From contig SGZL01000006.1 of the NCBI GenBank assembly GCA_004213955.1, forward strand, positions 1 through 48,357: 48,357 nucleotides of DNA. Reading direction: 5' to 3'. This DNA is from Gammaproteobacteria bacterium (GTDB lineage Bacteria > Pseudomonadota > Gammaproteobacteria > Magnimaribacterales > AG-339-G14). The notes under the pieces are model-generated. The model did not search any database and was not told the origin of the DNA. It worked only from the letters and a program-made list of their open reading frames with translations. The translations under genes were made by a program, and so were the position numbers. Positions within the stretch are counted from its first letter, which is position 1, and each line of letters starts with the position of its first letter. Positions 19,984 through 29,136 of this stretch are shown piece after piece.

Positions 19984-21087
19984 TTAAGTTTCTCGTCTCA
20001 AAGATAAAATAATACCTATTGTAACTAAATTAATAATCAAAGCAGTCCCTCCCTGACTAACAAAAGGTAGTGGCATTCCAACGACAGGTAGTAAACCAAT
20101 CACCATGCAAATGTTGATAGATATATACGCAAGTAATATTGTTGAAAGTGTTGCAGATAAAATCTTGGCAAATCTATTTTGATGCATTACTGAAATCAAA
20201 ATTAATCTATAAATTAATAAACCGTAAAGAAATAATAAAAATAAAACCCCTATCAAACCAAATTCTTCAGAAATTACTGAGAAGATGAAATCAGAATGAC
20301 TCTCTGGAATGAAGTTCAATTGGCTTTGAGAACCGTTTAGATAGCCTTTGCCCCAAAACCCTCCAGAACCAATTGCAATTTTAGACTGAGCGATATTCCA
20401 CCCAGTTCCATAAATGTCGGCGTCAGGGTTGAATAAAGTTATGATTCGCTGTTGTTGGTATTCGTATAAAGAAAACCAAATTAATGGCAGAGAGCAAATA
20501 ATAGTGAAAGCTCCTAGATAAATAAAAACCCAAGGAAGTCCTCCTAATAAAATTGGCAAAATTCCCGATAAAAGCACAATTAATGATGTTCCTAAATCAG
20601 GTTGAAGCAAAACTAGAAATGTAGCTACCATAGTCAGAATAAAAACTAATAAATAATCAAAATTTGATATCAAAGGTTTTCTCGACAAAAATGCTGCGGC
20701 AGACAGTGGAAGGAGGAATCTCATAATTTCAGATGGTTGAATAGTGAATATGCCTAAATCAATCCACCTATTGGTTTCATTATTTTCATTGGAAAAAAAT
20801 AAAACGATTATTAAAAGTAACAATCCAGGCCAATAACTATAAAGATAAAAAACTTCCATTTTTCTAAAATTTGAAAAGGAAACTAAAAGTAATATTGCTA
20901 ATCCAAAAATCATATAAACGCCTTGTCGCAATGCCATTTCTACTGACTGACTAGCGCTGTAAATCATAAAAATTCCAATTAAACTTAGCAGAAAAACGCT
21001 TAAAACAATCCAAGGATCAAATACTGATTTTCTTCTAGAATTATCTATTCCGAGGTTCAAAGAAAAATCTAAAGGTTGTCTGCTCAT
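19984..21087 (-). CDS. rodA: Rod-shape peptidoglycan glycosyltransferase RodA
   Basis: RodA is the SEDS-family glycosyltransferase that polymerises lipid II for cell elongation together with PBP2. The 367-residue protein is almost entirely hydrophobic, with about ten predicted membrane helices. It carries the SEDS signatures IQPSEIMRFLLPL, LQPDLGTSLIVL, GTGWNIAQSKIAIGSGGFWGKGYLNG and PESHSDFIFSVISEEFGLIG, and ends PLPFVSQGGTALIINL. These match RodA; FtsW is the alternative, and the adjacent mrdA settles it. Its ATG shares one base with the mrdA stop. Confidence 0.96.
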   Translation of the reverse strand: MSRQPLDFSLNLGIDNSRRKSVFDPWIVLSVFLLSLIGIFMIYSASQSVEMALRQGVYMIFGLAILLLVSFSNFRKMEVFYLYSYWPGLLLLIIVLFFSNENNETNRWIDLGIFTIQPSEIMRFLLPLSAAAFLSRKPLISNFDYLLVFILTMVATFLVLLQPDLGTSLIVLLSGILPILLGGLPWVFIYLGAFTIICSLPLIWFSLYEYQQQRIITLFNPDADIYGTGWNIAQSKIAIGSGGFWGKGYLNGSQSQLNFIPESHSDFIFSVISEEFGLIGVLFLLFLYGLLIYRLILISVMHQNRFAKILSATLSTILLAYISINICMVIGLLPVVGMPLPFVSQGGTALIINLVTIGIILSLRRET

Positions 21088-22883
21088 TATTTTTGATAAA
21101 GATTAATTGCTTTTTTTACTAAAGGTGCAGCTACAAGGCTGCCGCTTTCACCATTCTCCACAATGGCAACGACTAAGATTGATGGATCCTCTACAGGTCC
21201 GTAACCTACAAATAAAGCATGGTCTCTAAGTAAAACATTTTCTCTAATTTCTTGATACTTGTTGTCATCAAGAATACTTTTTACCTGAGCTGTTCCTGTT
21301 TTGCCTGCAATTCTTAACTTGGGATCATAAATATTTTTAGCCGTACCAGTATTTGATTCAACAACAGAAATCAAAGATTGTTTTATGTACTCTAAATTCT
21401 TAATATTTTTAATCTCTATTTTTTCTGAGACAAATTCTGTTTCCTTTCCTTCTATAGATTGAACTATTCTGGGGGAGATTAACTTACCTCCGTTTATAAG
21501 TGCAGAGTAAGCAAGAGCTATTTGAAGCGGGGTTGCTAATATATATCCCTGCCCAATACCCATATTAATAGTATCTCCTTTGAACCAAAATTCTCCTTTT
21601 TGTCCGAGCTTCCATTTTTTATCTGGCAAAATGCCTTTGCTTTCATTCATGAAAAGATCAGATGATTCGCCAAAACCAAACATTTTTAAAAATGGAGCTA
21701 TTGAATTTACGGTTAGATCGTAAGCAATATTATAAAAATAAACATCTGAAGATTCGGCGATAGCTTTTTCCATATTTACTTCGCCATGGCCCCCTTCTTT
21801 CCAACCTCTATAAGGTCTTTCATCTCCTTCTACAAAAAACTCTCCTTCATCTAATATCTTTTCTTGCCAAGTTATTACTTCTTCCTCTAGAGCAACAAGA
21901 CCAATAAAAGGTTTCAAAGTTGAAGCAGGAGGATATTGACCTGATATAGCTCTATTGAAAAGAGGGCTATTCTTATTTTGAAAAAGTAATTTAATTTCTT
22001 CCGTCTTTAAATTGTTAAAGAAGTTTGGATTGTATGAAGGTGAACTTATCATCGCACGAATGAAACCGGTTTCAGGTTCAATCGCTATCAATGCGCCCTT
22101 TCTTCCCTTAAATTCTTTGTATAAGTCGTCTTGTAACTCAATATCAATAGAAAGTTTTACATTTTTCCCTTTAATGGAGGGCTCTGTAGATAAAACATCT
22201 AAAACACTTCCCCGTGCATCTTTTTCTGAAAATCTATAACCAACAGTTCCTCTTAACTCCTCATCAAGTTCCTTCTCAATTCCCAGCAATCCTACTTGTT
22301 GGTCATTAAAATTTTTTAAATTCGGATTGAATAAGATGTCTTGTTTTGAGGCAAAACCTAAATATCCTATAACGGGACCTGAACTTTCTCCATAAACTGC
22401 ATTCCTTGAAAAACTTGAATTGATTTCTGTCCCTGACAAATCTTTAAAATTTAATTTTACTTTGGCTAATTGTCTATCGTTTAGATCTCTCAACAATGTA
22501 AAAGATTGGAAGGGTTTAATTTCTGATAATTTTTGATAAAAAATTTGCTCTAAGACATCTTCTTCAATCTCCACTAAGCTAGATAAAAGAGACAAGTAAC
22601 TAGAATAATTTTCAATAAAGTTGGGTGTTACTACTAAATCTTGCCTTATGAAATTATTCACTATAATTTTATCTTTAGTATCTAGAATTAACCCTCTTGG
22701 GGGGAAGACTTTCTCTTTCAGGATCCTATTTGAATCTGCTTGAGTTTTAAATTTTTCAGCCTGAAACACCATTAAATTTAAAATTTGAAGAAAAGCAAAA
22801 ATAAGTAATATGAGAAAAGGCAGTAAGAATAAGAATACCCTTCTTAAAATACTTTGATCTGTTAAAAATTTTTGGCCTTTCAT
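21087..22883 (-). CDS. mrdA: Penicillin-binding protein 2 (elongation transpeptidase)
   Basis: PBP2 cross-links peptidoglycan during lateral growth. The 598-residue protein has one N-terminal membrane helix (VFLFLLPFLILLIFAFLQILNLM) and a pedestal domain from about 60 to 230. The transpeptidase domain has the nucleophile in ASTLKP (Ser321, Lys324), SSD in AIAESSDVYFYNIA, and KTG in AGKTGTAQV. GQYPPASTLKP is typical of PBP2. It overlaps rsfS by four bases and rodA by one, so elongation and ribosome-silencing genes are in one transcript. No rlmH lies between mrdA and rsfS. Confidence 0.97.
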   Translation of the reverse strand: MKGQKFLTDQSILRRVFLFLLPFLILLIFAFLQILNLMVFQAEKFKTQADSNRILKEKVFPPRGLILDTKDKIIVNNFIRQDLVVTPNFIENYSSYLSLLSSLVEIEEDVLEQIFYQKLSEIKPFQSFTLLRDLNDRQLAKVKLNFKDLSGTEINSSFSRNAVYGESSGPVIGYLGFASKQDILFNPNLKNFNDQQVGLLGIEKELDEELRGTVGYRFSEKDARGSVLDVLSTEPSIKGKNVKLSIDIELQDDLYKEFKGRKGALIAIEPETGFIRAMISSPSYNPNFFNNLKTEEIKLLFQNKNSPLFNRAISGQYPPASTLKPFIGLVALEEEVITWQEKILDEGEFFVEGDERPYRGWKEGGHGEVNMEKAIAESSDVYFYNIAYDLTVNSIAPFLKMFGFGESSDLFMNESKGILPDKKWKLGQKGEFWFKGDTINMGIGQGYILATPLQIALAYSALINGGKLISPRIVQSIEGKETEFVSEKIEIKNIKNLEYIKQSLISVVESNTGTAKNIYDPKLRIAGKTGTAQVKSILDDNKYQEIRENVLLRDHALFVGYGPVEDPSILVVAIVENGESGSLVAAPLVKKAINLYQK

Positions 22884-23206
22884 GCTAAAGAATCGTCCCA
22901 GAGACTTTCTAAATCATAATATTTTCTTGCTGATTTCGACATGATATTTATTACAATGTCTCCAAGATCTAGAAGTACCCAATCTGGGGAGCTTTTACCT
23001 TCTAAGTTAAAAATTTCAATTTTATTTTTTTTTAATTCTCTTATTAGTTTGTCTGAAATAGCTGACATGTGAGTAGAGGAAGAGCCGCTAGTGATTAAAA
23101 GAACGTCTGTAAACGAATTAATTTTTTTTAAATTTAAGGTCTTAGTATCTAATGCCTTGATATCTTTTAAAGTGTTATCAATTATCTTTAAAGTTTTTTT
23201 TGTCAT
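22880..23206 (-). CDS. rsfS: Ribosomal silencing factor RsfS
   Basis: RsfS binds ribosomal protein L14 and blocks subunit joining in nutrient limitation. It is 108 residues. DVLLITSGSSSTHMSAISDKLIREL and SPDWVLLDLGDIVINIMSKSARKYYDLESLWDD are near-diagnostic, the second matching the family WxLxDxGxxVVHxM...YxLExLW pattern. It overlaps nadD and mrdA by four bases each. The nadD-rsfS adjacency is widely conserved. Confidence 0.95.
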   Translation of the reverse strand: MTKKTLKIIDNTLKDIKALDTKTLNLKKINSFTDVLLITSGSSSTHMSAISDKLIRELKKNKIEIFNLEGKSSPDWVLLDLGDIVINIMSKSARKYYDLESLWDDSLA

Positions 23207-23832
23207 TTATAAATAGACTTATCCTTAATAAAATTTAAAGTTCTTTGATCAAGGTTTTCTTCAAAAGGCTTACCATCACTTATTGCTTTTTTTATTTGAG
23301 TGGACGATATATCTAATTGAGTAAGTGTAAAAAAAATTATTTTTCCTGTTGAGTTTAAAAATTCTTCTAACTCGTCTGTAATAGCCTCTTGAAACTGCTT
23401 AAGATATTTTTGGTCTAGGACATAATTTGGTCTTTTTAAAACTAATATAGAAGAGAGCTCTAATATCCTTTCATAATTTTTCCAGGAAGTTAAATTCATA
23501 AATGCATCTAAACCCATAATTAAAGAGAAGTGCTGATTGGGCTTACTTTTGTTAGATAAGTCTTCCAAAGTTTTAACCGTATATGAAATACCTTCTTTTT
23601 CTAATTCACAAGGATCTATCTTAATATTTTCCACATCATCAAATACTAATTTAAGCATCTGAAATCTTTCTTCTTTCGAGGCTACTGTTACCTTTTTTAA
23701 AGCAGGAATATTGCAAGGAACTATTTTTAACTCAGAAAAATTTACTATCTCATTTATATCTTGAATAGATTTAATGTGTCCTTTATGCAGCGGGTCAAAT
23801 GCACCCCCAAATATGCCAATGGTGTCACTCAT
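23203..23832 (-). CDS. nadD: Nicotinate-nucleotide adenylyltransferase
   Basis: NadD adenylates nicotinate mononucleotide to deamido-NAD in the NAD pathway. The 209-residue protein opens with GIFGGAFDPLHKGHI (about 5-19), the nucleotidyltransferase (T/H)xGH motif. It has SLIMGLDAFMNLTSWKNYERIL in the centre and the C-terminal DISSTQIKKAISDG motif, a slight variant of ISSTxIR. Length is normal. It sits six bases after proA and overlaps rsfS by four. Confidence 0.95.
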   Translation of the reverse strand: MSDTIGIFGGAFDPLHKGHIKSIQDINEIVNFSELKIVPCNIPALKKVTVASKEERFQMLKLVFDDVENIKIDPCELEKEGISYTVKTLEDLSNKSKPNQHFSLIMGLDAFMNLTSWKNYERILELSSILVLKRPNYVLDQKYLKQFQEAITDELEEFLNSTGKIIFFTLTQLDISSTQIKKAISDGKPFEENLDQRTLNFIKDKSIYK

Positions 23833-23838
23833 TAAAAT

Positions 23839-25098
23839 TTAAGCGCGTAACTGTCCATTTCCCTCAACGATATATTTTTCGCTTGTCAGTCCTTCCAAGC
23901 CAACTGGTCCTCTAGCATGAAGTTTATCGGTTGATATTCCTACCTCAGCACCAAGGCCATATTCAAATCCGTCAGCAAAACAGGTTGGCAGATTATGCAT
24001 AACAGAACTTGAGTCAACTTTTCTTAAAAAAACTTTCTTTGCTTCTATGTCTTCTGTCACGATGCAATCTGTATGACCCGACCCATATAAATTTATATGC
24101 TCAATAGCTTCATTTACATCCTTTACAGTTTTAATTGAGAGAATTGGTGCTAAATACTCGCTTGTCCAATCTTCTTCGCTAGCTAAAGATAGATTAAAAT
24201 TTTTAGAAGTTGTTTCACACCCTCTTATTTCAACTTTTTGGCTCTTAAATAAATTTATTATTTCTGAAATCACAGACGAAGAAATTTTTTCTGAAATTAA
24301 TAACGTCTCCATAGCTCCGCAAATACCGTATCTATAGGTTTTAGCATTTAAAGCAATTTCTTTCGCTTTTTTAGAATCTGCCTTTTCATCAATATAAACA
24401 TGGCAAAGTCCATCGTAATGTTTCAAAACTGGGACACTAGAATCTTTTGCAATAACTTGAATAAGATTTTTACCGCCTCTAGGAATTATAAGGTCAATCT
24501 CCTTATCACGTTTTATCATTTCTGCTACTAAAGCCCTATCTTGATTTTTTAATAATTGAATTGAATTTTTAGGTAATTCAGCTGAGGACAATCCGTCTAT
24601 CATGCATTGCTCGATGGCTGCGTTGGAGTTTATAGCTTCCGAACCTCCTCTTAAAATACTTACATTTCCTGATTTAAGACACAAAGCTGAGGCATCAGCT
24701 GTTACATTGGGCCTTGATTCATAAATTATTCCAATAACTCCCAAGGGAACTCGCATCTTAGAAACTAAAAATCCTGAAGGTGAGGTAGTTTTATTAGAAA
24801 TTTGTCCTACTGGGTCATTCAAATCTATTACTTTATGAATTCCTGAAATCATTGAATCGATTCTTTGGTCATTGAGTTTCAAACGATCGATAAAACTATC
24901 CAGTAAATCTTTTTTTGATGCTTCCTCCATATCTAAATCATTTGCAGATTTAAGACTTTTCCTTGAATCATTTAATGATTCTGCAGCAGCCTTAAGAGCT
25001 TTATTCTTATGCTCAAGACTCGAGGTACTAACAATTTCCTTTGCTTCATTTGCCTGTTTGAGCAAACTAGTTAAATCTGATAAGTTTTCGTCAATCAT
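23839..25098 (-). CDS. proA: Gamma-glutamyl phosphate reductase
   Basis: ProA reduces gamma-glutamyl phosphate to glutamate semialdehyde in proline synthesis. The 419-residue length is typical. Motifs include VPLGVIGIIYESRPNVTADA, the catalytic cysteine in YRYGICGAMETLLI, and the C-terminal FADGFEYGLGAEVGISTDKLHARGPVGLEGLTSEK. It is the first gene of the long minus-strand operon ending with dat. ProB is not in the window. The 52-base spacer to divergent dedA must hold its promoter. Confidence 0.97.
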   Translation of the reverse strand: MIDENLSDLTSLLKQANEAKEIVSTSSLEHKNKALKAAAESLNDSRKSLKSANDLDMEEASKKDLLDSFIDRLKLNDQRIDSMISGIHKVIDLNDPVGQISNKTTSPSGFLVSKMRVPLGVIGIIYESRPNVTADASALCLKSGNVSILRGGSEAINSNAAIEQCMIDGLSSAELPKNSIQLLKNQDRALVAEMIKRDKEIDLIIPRGGKNLIQVIAKDSSVPVLKHYDGLCHVYIDEKADSKKAKEIALNAKTYRYGICGAMETLLISEKISSSVISEIINLFKSQKVEIRGCETTSKNFNLSLASEEDWTSEYLAPILSIKTVKDVNEAIEHINLYGSGHTDCIVTEDIEAKKVFLRKVDSSSVMHNLPTCFADGFEYGLGAEVGISTDKLHARGPVGLEGLTSEKYIVEGNGQLRA

Positions 25099-25109
25099 AT
25101 ATTGTATTA

Positions 25110-25138
25110 TTGCAATAAATTAATTATCTGCATATTAA
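25110..25138 (+). promoter_or_regulatory. Candidate promoter for dedA
   Basis: TTGCAA (25110-25115) and TATTAA (25133-25138) are 17 bases apart, with the dedA ATG at 25151. Each element is only four of six, in an AT-rich divergent spacer, so this is weak. Confidence 0.28.
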
Positions 25139-25150
25139 CTTCATAAATTA

Positions 25151-25741
25151 ATGTTTGATTTTAGTAATATTCTTGAATTTCTTTCAAATAACACAGAGTG
25201 GATTAATTGGGCTGCCTTTATTCTTGTTTTTTTAGAATCGTTAATAATTGTAGGATTATTTACACCTGCTACCCTTATTGTTCCTGGTATTGGTGCATTA
25301 GCAGCGAGTGTTGGCATTGGCCCGATTGAGATTTTTTTATATGCAACCCTTGGAATGATTTGTGGCGATTCAATTAGTTACTTGATAGGGAAAATTATAG
25401 GAAATAGGGTTATTGGTTGGTTTCCGGAAGATCAAAGGCCTTATGTTGAAAGAGCTAGAATTTTTATTAAGAAGTATGGAATTTTGAGTGTGGCTCTGGG
25501 CAGATTTGTTGGACCTCTTAGATGTTTAGTCCCATTGACTGCTGGAACGCTCGGAATGAATTCTAAAATTTTTTTCCCAGTAGAAATTTTGTCAGCTCCA
25601 GCGTGGACGGCTGTATATGTATTGACTGGATATTTTCTTGGTGTGGTTTTTGTAGAGTATTTTACCTATTTTTTATTGGCTTTCGTTTTAGTAGTTTCTG
25701 TGTATGTTTTCTTCAAGGATCCTATGAAACTAAGAAAATAA
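25151..25741 (+). CDS. DedA family inner-membrane protein
   Basis: This is a 196-residue membrane protein of the DedA (SNARE-associated/VTT) family, linked to undecaprenyl-phosphate or phospholipid translocation and envelope homeostasis. The family features are visible: LESLIIVGLFTPATLIVPGIGALA near the N-terminus (ExxxPxPGE-like re-entrant region), GDSISYLIGKIIGNRV, and FIKKYGILSVALGRFVGPLRCLVPLTAGTLGM, with the conserved arginines and glycine. Several hydrophobic segments follow. It lies alone between divergent proA and the convergent acyl-CoA synthetase, whose stop is five bases away. Which DedA paralogue it represents cannot be decided. Confidence 0.88.
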   Translation: MFDFSNILEFLSNNTEWINWAAFILVFLESLIIVGLFTPATLIVPGIGALAASVGIGPIEIFLYATLGMICGDSISYLIGKIIGNRVIGWFPEDQRPYVERARIFIKKYGILSVALGRFVGPLRCLVPLTAGTLGMNSKIFFPVEILSAPAWTAVYVLTGYFLGVVFVEYFTYFLLAFVLVVSVYVFFKDPMKLRK

Positions 25742-25746
25742 CTAAA

Positions 25747-27309
25747 TTACCCTCCAACATTTCTTTCTACACCTTCCCAAAAAGGAGCTCTTAGCTCTCT
25801 TCTTAAAACTTTACCTGAAGGGTTTCTTGGAAGCATATCTATAAAGTTAATACTTTTTGGACACTTATATCCAGCAATCTGTGACTTAACATATGAAATC
25901 GTATCTATTTCATTAAGTTCAGCACCCTCTTTTAAAACTACAAATCCCTTGACGCTTTCTCCCCATTTTTCATCAGGTATTCCAATTACCGCAGCATCAA
26001 TTATTTCTGGATGACTCATCAAAGCATTTTCAACTTCTGCTGGATATATATTCTCTCCCCCAGAGACGATCATATCTTTGACTCTATCGTGGATATAAAG
26101 ATAACCCTCCTCATCAAAATAACCAGCATCTCCAGAAAAAAACCATTGATCTTGTATTGCTTCTTTTGTCGCATCTGGCTTATTCCAGTAGCCTTTCATA
26201 TTTAGAGCAGATTTGGTGACAACTTCACCAATTTCTCCTATTGGCATCTCTTCTCCAGAATCACCAAGTATTTTTATTTCAACTCCACTTAAAGCTTTTC
26301 CACATGATCTCAATTTTTCGCGTTTAGGATCGTGATCTTCTGGCAGCATTATAGTTATAGCTCCAGTAGTTTCTGTAAGACCATATACTTGATATAAGTC
26401 ACAGTTCATTATTTCTTTAGCCTTAATTATCGTATCATCAGCAATTGGTGAAGCGCCGTAGAGAACAAATTCTAAAGAACTAAAATCTGTTTCTTGAGCT
26501 TTAGGGTTGGTTATCAGAAATAAAATTACTGCAGGAACGAAAAGAGTATGTCTGATTTTTTCAGTTTCAATCAATTCCAGAATTAGATTTGGATCGACAT
26601 CAGCTATTATTATGTTTCTACAACCATGAAGAAGACCCCAAATACCCCAATTGGTTCCAGCGATATGATATCCAGGCATGCACACGAGATTCGTCTCATT
26701 TTCTGCAAAAGGCACGCTGTTTTGGACTGAATCGTTAGCGGAAGCAAAATTTCCGTTTGTTATTTGAACTCCCTTAGGATGCCCAGTAGTACCAGATGTA
26801 TAGAGTTGTATTACATCATCTTCCATCGAAGTCTCTATGTTAATTTTAGTATCAGATTTAGATTCTCTCCAGGTTAAATAGCCTTCGTATTCTTCGTGTT
26901 TATCGTCAATAGCAATAATTTTTTTTACTGTAGTTAATTCATCTCTAATTTGTTCTATTACAGGGTAAAAGTCTTCACTGACGAAAACTATTTCGCTTTT
27001 TGAATCATTTATAATGTAAGAAACTTCTGGCGGAGCTAATCTCCAATTTACGCCAACTGCAACCGTAGCGGATTTTATAGTTCCTAAAAGTACTTCAAAA
27101 AAATAATCTGAGTTTTTTCCGAGATAAGCTACTCTTGCATCTTTTTTACATCCTTCTTCAAGAATGCCATTTGCAACTTTATTTGAAAGAAAATCTAATT
27201 CTAAAAAAGAAGTTTCTCGATCCAAAAATTTATGAGCTATGTTATTTGGGGATGTCTCTACTCTCCATCTAAAATTTTCTTGAAGAGTTTTATTTGCTGG
27301 AATCGTCAT
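25747..27309 (-). CDS. Long-chain fatty acid-CoA ligase (AMP-binding, class I adenylate-forming)
   Basis: The 520-residue enzyme activates a carboxylic acid as an adenylate and then a CoA thioester. Core motifs are the phosphate loop QLYTSGTTGHPKGVQI, YQVYGLTETTG, the hinge region WFFSGDAGYFDEEGYLYIHDRVKDMIVSGGENIYPAEVE, and the catalytic lysine in PRNPSGKVLRREL. The best family guess is medium- or long-chain fatty acyl-CoA synthetase (FadD/FadK-like); aryl-CoA or other ligases remain possible because motifs do not set the substrate. It starts three bases after dut on the same strand, probably at the end of the coaBC-dut transcript. The coaBC link gives a loose CoA theme. Confidence 0.85.
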   Translation of the reverse strand: MTIPANKTLQENFRWRVETSPNNIAHKFLDRETSFLELDFLSNKVANGILEEGCKKDARVAYLGKNSDYFFEVLLGTIKSATVAVGVNWRLAPPEVSYIINDSKSEIVFVSEDFYPVIEQIRDELTTVKKIIAIDDKHEEYEGYLTWRESKSDTKINIETSMEDDVIQLYTSGTTGHPKGVQITNGNFASANDSVQNSVPFAENETNLVCMPGYHIAGTNWGIWGLLHGCRNIIIADVDPNLILELIETEKIRHTLFVPAVILFLITNPKAQETDFSSLEFVLYGASPIADDTIIKAKEIMNCDLYQVYGLTETTGAITIMLPEDHDPKREKLRSCGKALSGVEIKILGDSGEEMPIGEIGEVVTKSALNMKGYWNKPDATKEAIQDQWFFSGDAGYFDEEGYLYIHDRVKDMIVSGGENIYPAEVENALMSHPEIIDAAVIGIPDEKWGESVKGFVVLKEGAELNEIDTISYVKSQIAGYKCPKSINFIDMLPRNPSGKVLRRELRAPFWEGVERNVGG

Positions 27310-27312
27310 ATT

Positions 27313-27861
27313 TTAAATCTTACCAGAAGATCCAAATCCTTCAATTCCTCTTTCGGTCTCATCAAATTTTGAAACCAATTTAAAATTTGGAGAAAAAATA
27401 CTAAAAAAGAGCATTTGCGCTATTCTGTCACCTGGTTCGATAATAAATTCTTTTTTGGATCTATTCCAAAGAGAAATCATAATCTCTCCTTGATAATCTG
27501 AGTCAATTAAACCAGAAAGATTTCCTAAAACTATGCCATCTTTATGACCCAGTCCTGACCGAGGTAATATAAGCGCAGCATATCTCGAGTCTTTAATATG
27601 AATTGCAAAGCCCGTTGTAAATAATTTTGTTTCGTCAGCTTTCAAAGTATAGCTTTTACTAATATTTGTTCTGAGATCAATTGCTGCAGAGCCTTTAGTA
27701 TGAAATTTTGGAAGAGGGATATCATTTCCCAATCTGTCATCGAGAATTTTGAATTCAACATTTATTTCACCAACCGTTTCTTCTTCTTTATTGTTGAAAA
27801 AGCTTGAAATTAATGAAGGTAGAAAAAAACCTATAACTCTAGTAATGATCCACCTAATCAT
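27313..27861 (-). CDS. dut: dUTP diphosphatase with hydrophobic N-terminal extension
   Basis: Dut hydrolyses dUTP to dUMP, preventing uracil incorporation and feeding dTMP synthesis. All five trimeric dUTPase motifs are visible: GSAAIDLRTN, PRSGLGHKDG, GNLSGLIDSDYQGEI, EPGDRIAQMLF and the C-terminal RGIEGFGSSG. At 182 residues it is about 30 longer than E. coli Dut. The extra N-terminus, MIRWIITRVIGFFLPSLISSFF, is hydrophobic with a few charges. No ATG, GTG or TTG occurs in frame between residue 1 and the catalytic domain, so the extension must be translated. The gene overlaps coaBC by eight bases, the usual gammaproteobacterial coaBC-dut pairing. Confidence 0.94.
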   Translation of the reverse strand: MIRWIITRVIGFFLPSLISSFFNNKEEETVGEINVEFKILDDRLGNDIPLPKFHTKGSAAIDLRTNISKSYTLKADETKLFTTGFAIHIKDSRYAALILPRSGLGHKDGIVLGNLSGLIDSDYQGEIMISLWNRSKKEFIIEPGDRIAQMLFFSIFSPNFKLVSKFDETERGIEGFGSSGKI

Positions 27862-29059
27862 TTATTACCTTTTGAGCTATAAATTCGACAATTTTCTTCG
27901 AAATAATTTTTTTAGAAGTTTTTTTAATTATTTTTTTTTCTTTTTTTGTTATCAAAGTCACTTCATTTTCGTCTGAGTCGAAACCAATAGACTCATCGGA
28001 AACATCATTTGCAACGATTAAGTCTAAATTTTTATCTGAAAGCTTTCTTTTAGCGTTCGTAATCAAATTTTCTGTTTCGGCTGCAAATCCAACGGTTTTT
28101 AAATTTAATTTTTTTTCTGATATTGCTTTTAAAATATCAGAATTTTTATTCAAAACTAGCTTTACCTTTTTATTATTAGAATCTTTTTTTATTTTATTTT
28201 CTTGTAATTTTTTTGGCTTAAAATCTGCAACAGCGGCCGCTGAGATAAAAAGATCAAAGTCTTCAATAAGCTCTTCTACTTTAGACTGCATTTCTTTGGC
28301 AGATTTCACGTCAAATCTTTCAACTTTATCAGGGGTATTTAAATTAACTGGTCCTGATATCAAAGTTACAATTGCTCCCTGATTTTTTACTTCTTCGGCA
28401 AGAGAAAAACCCATTTTTCCTGAACTCTTATTAGAAATATATCTAACAGGATCGATCATTTCTTGTGTTGGGCCAGCTGTAATTAATACCTTTTTGCCTG
28501 ACAAGGAACCTTTTTTAAATTTATTTTCAATTTCATTTAATATATCTTTCGGCTCTGTCATTCTCCCTTCACCAACATCCCCGCAAGCCTGCTCTCCTGA
28601 AGCGGGACCTATAATTTTAGCTCCAGATCTTAAAATCTTTTTTAAATTTTTTTGTGTTCTACTATCTTTCCACATAGCCTGATTCATAGCTGGTGCTATG
28701 CATAACTCACTTTCTGACGCCAAACATACTGCTGAAAGTAAATCGTCTCCTCTCCCTTCAGCTAGTTTCGACAAAGAATTTGCTGAACAAGGGGCGATAA
28801 CAATTACGTCACACCATTTAGCTAGTTCTATATGACCCATTGCGGCTTCTGCCTCTTTACTCAAAAGATCTGTGTGTACTTTTTCTCCTGAAAGAGCTTG
28901 CATGGTAAGAGGTGTAATGAATTCTTGAGCTCCTTTTGTCATTAATACTTTTACAAAAGCATTAGAAGTTTTAAAAAGTCTTACTAATTCTGCCGCTTTA
29001 TATGCTGCTATTCCTCCAGTTACACATAAAAGAATATTTTTGTTTGCTAGTTTGCTCAT
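27854..29059 (-). CDS. coaBC: Phosphopantothenoylcysteine decarboxylase / phosphopantothenate-cysteine ligase
   Basis: This is the bifunctional flavoprotein of CoA biosynthesis. The N-terminal decarboxylase (about 1-190) has VTGGIAAYKAAELVR, the catalytic histidine region MGHIELAKWCDVIVIAPCSANSLSKLAEG, PAMNQAMW, and the cysteine in GEQACGDVGEGRM. The C-terminal ligase begins KKVLITAGPTQEMIDPVRYISNKSSGKMG and ends with a lysine-rich stretch. The 401-residue length is typical of the fused enzyme. It is divergent from rpmB; in E. coli radC lies between them but is missing here. It overlaps dut by eight bases. Confidence 0.96.
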   Translation of the reverse strand: MSKLANKNILLCVTGGIAAYKAAELVRLFKTSNAFVKVLMTKGAQEFITPLTMQALSGEKVHTDLLSKEAEAAMGHIELAKWCDVIVIAPCSANSLSKLAEGRGDDLLSAVCLASESELCIAPAMNQAMWKDSRTQKNLKKILRSGAKIIGPASGEQACGDVGEGRMTEPKDILNEIENKFKKGSLSGKKVLITAGPTQEMIDPVRYISNKSSGKMGFSLAEEVKNQGAIVTLISGPVNLNTPDKVERFDVKSAKEMQSKVEELIEDFDLFISAAAVADFKPKKLQENKIKKDSNNKKVKLVLNKNSDILKAISEKKLNLKTVGFAAETENLITNAKRKLSDKNLDLIVANDVSDESIGFDSDENEVTLITKKEKKIIKKTSKKIISKKIVEFIAQKVIND

Positions 29060-29108
29060 TCGAAAGAATTATAACCTGATTTGGGTTTCCTAAAACTCAA
29101 GATTCTGG

Positions 29109-29114
29109 TATAAA
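29109..29114 (+). promoter_or_regulatory. Candidate extended -10 promoter for rpmB-rpmG
   Basis: TGGTATAAA (29106-29114) forms an extended -10 (TGnTATAAA) in the 77-base spacer between coaBC and rpmB. No good -35 lies 16-18 bases upstream, as expected for an extended -10 promoter. A GAGAGG ribosome site (29125-29130) precedes the rpmB ATG. Confidence 0.4.
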
Positions 29115-29136
29115 TCCTTCCTCAGAGAGGCTATAT

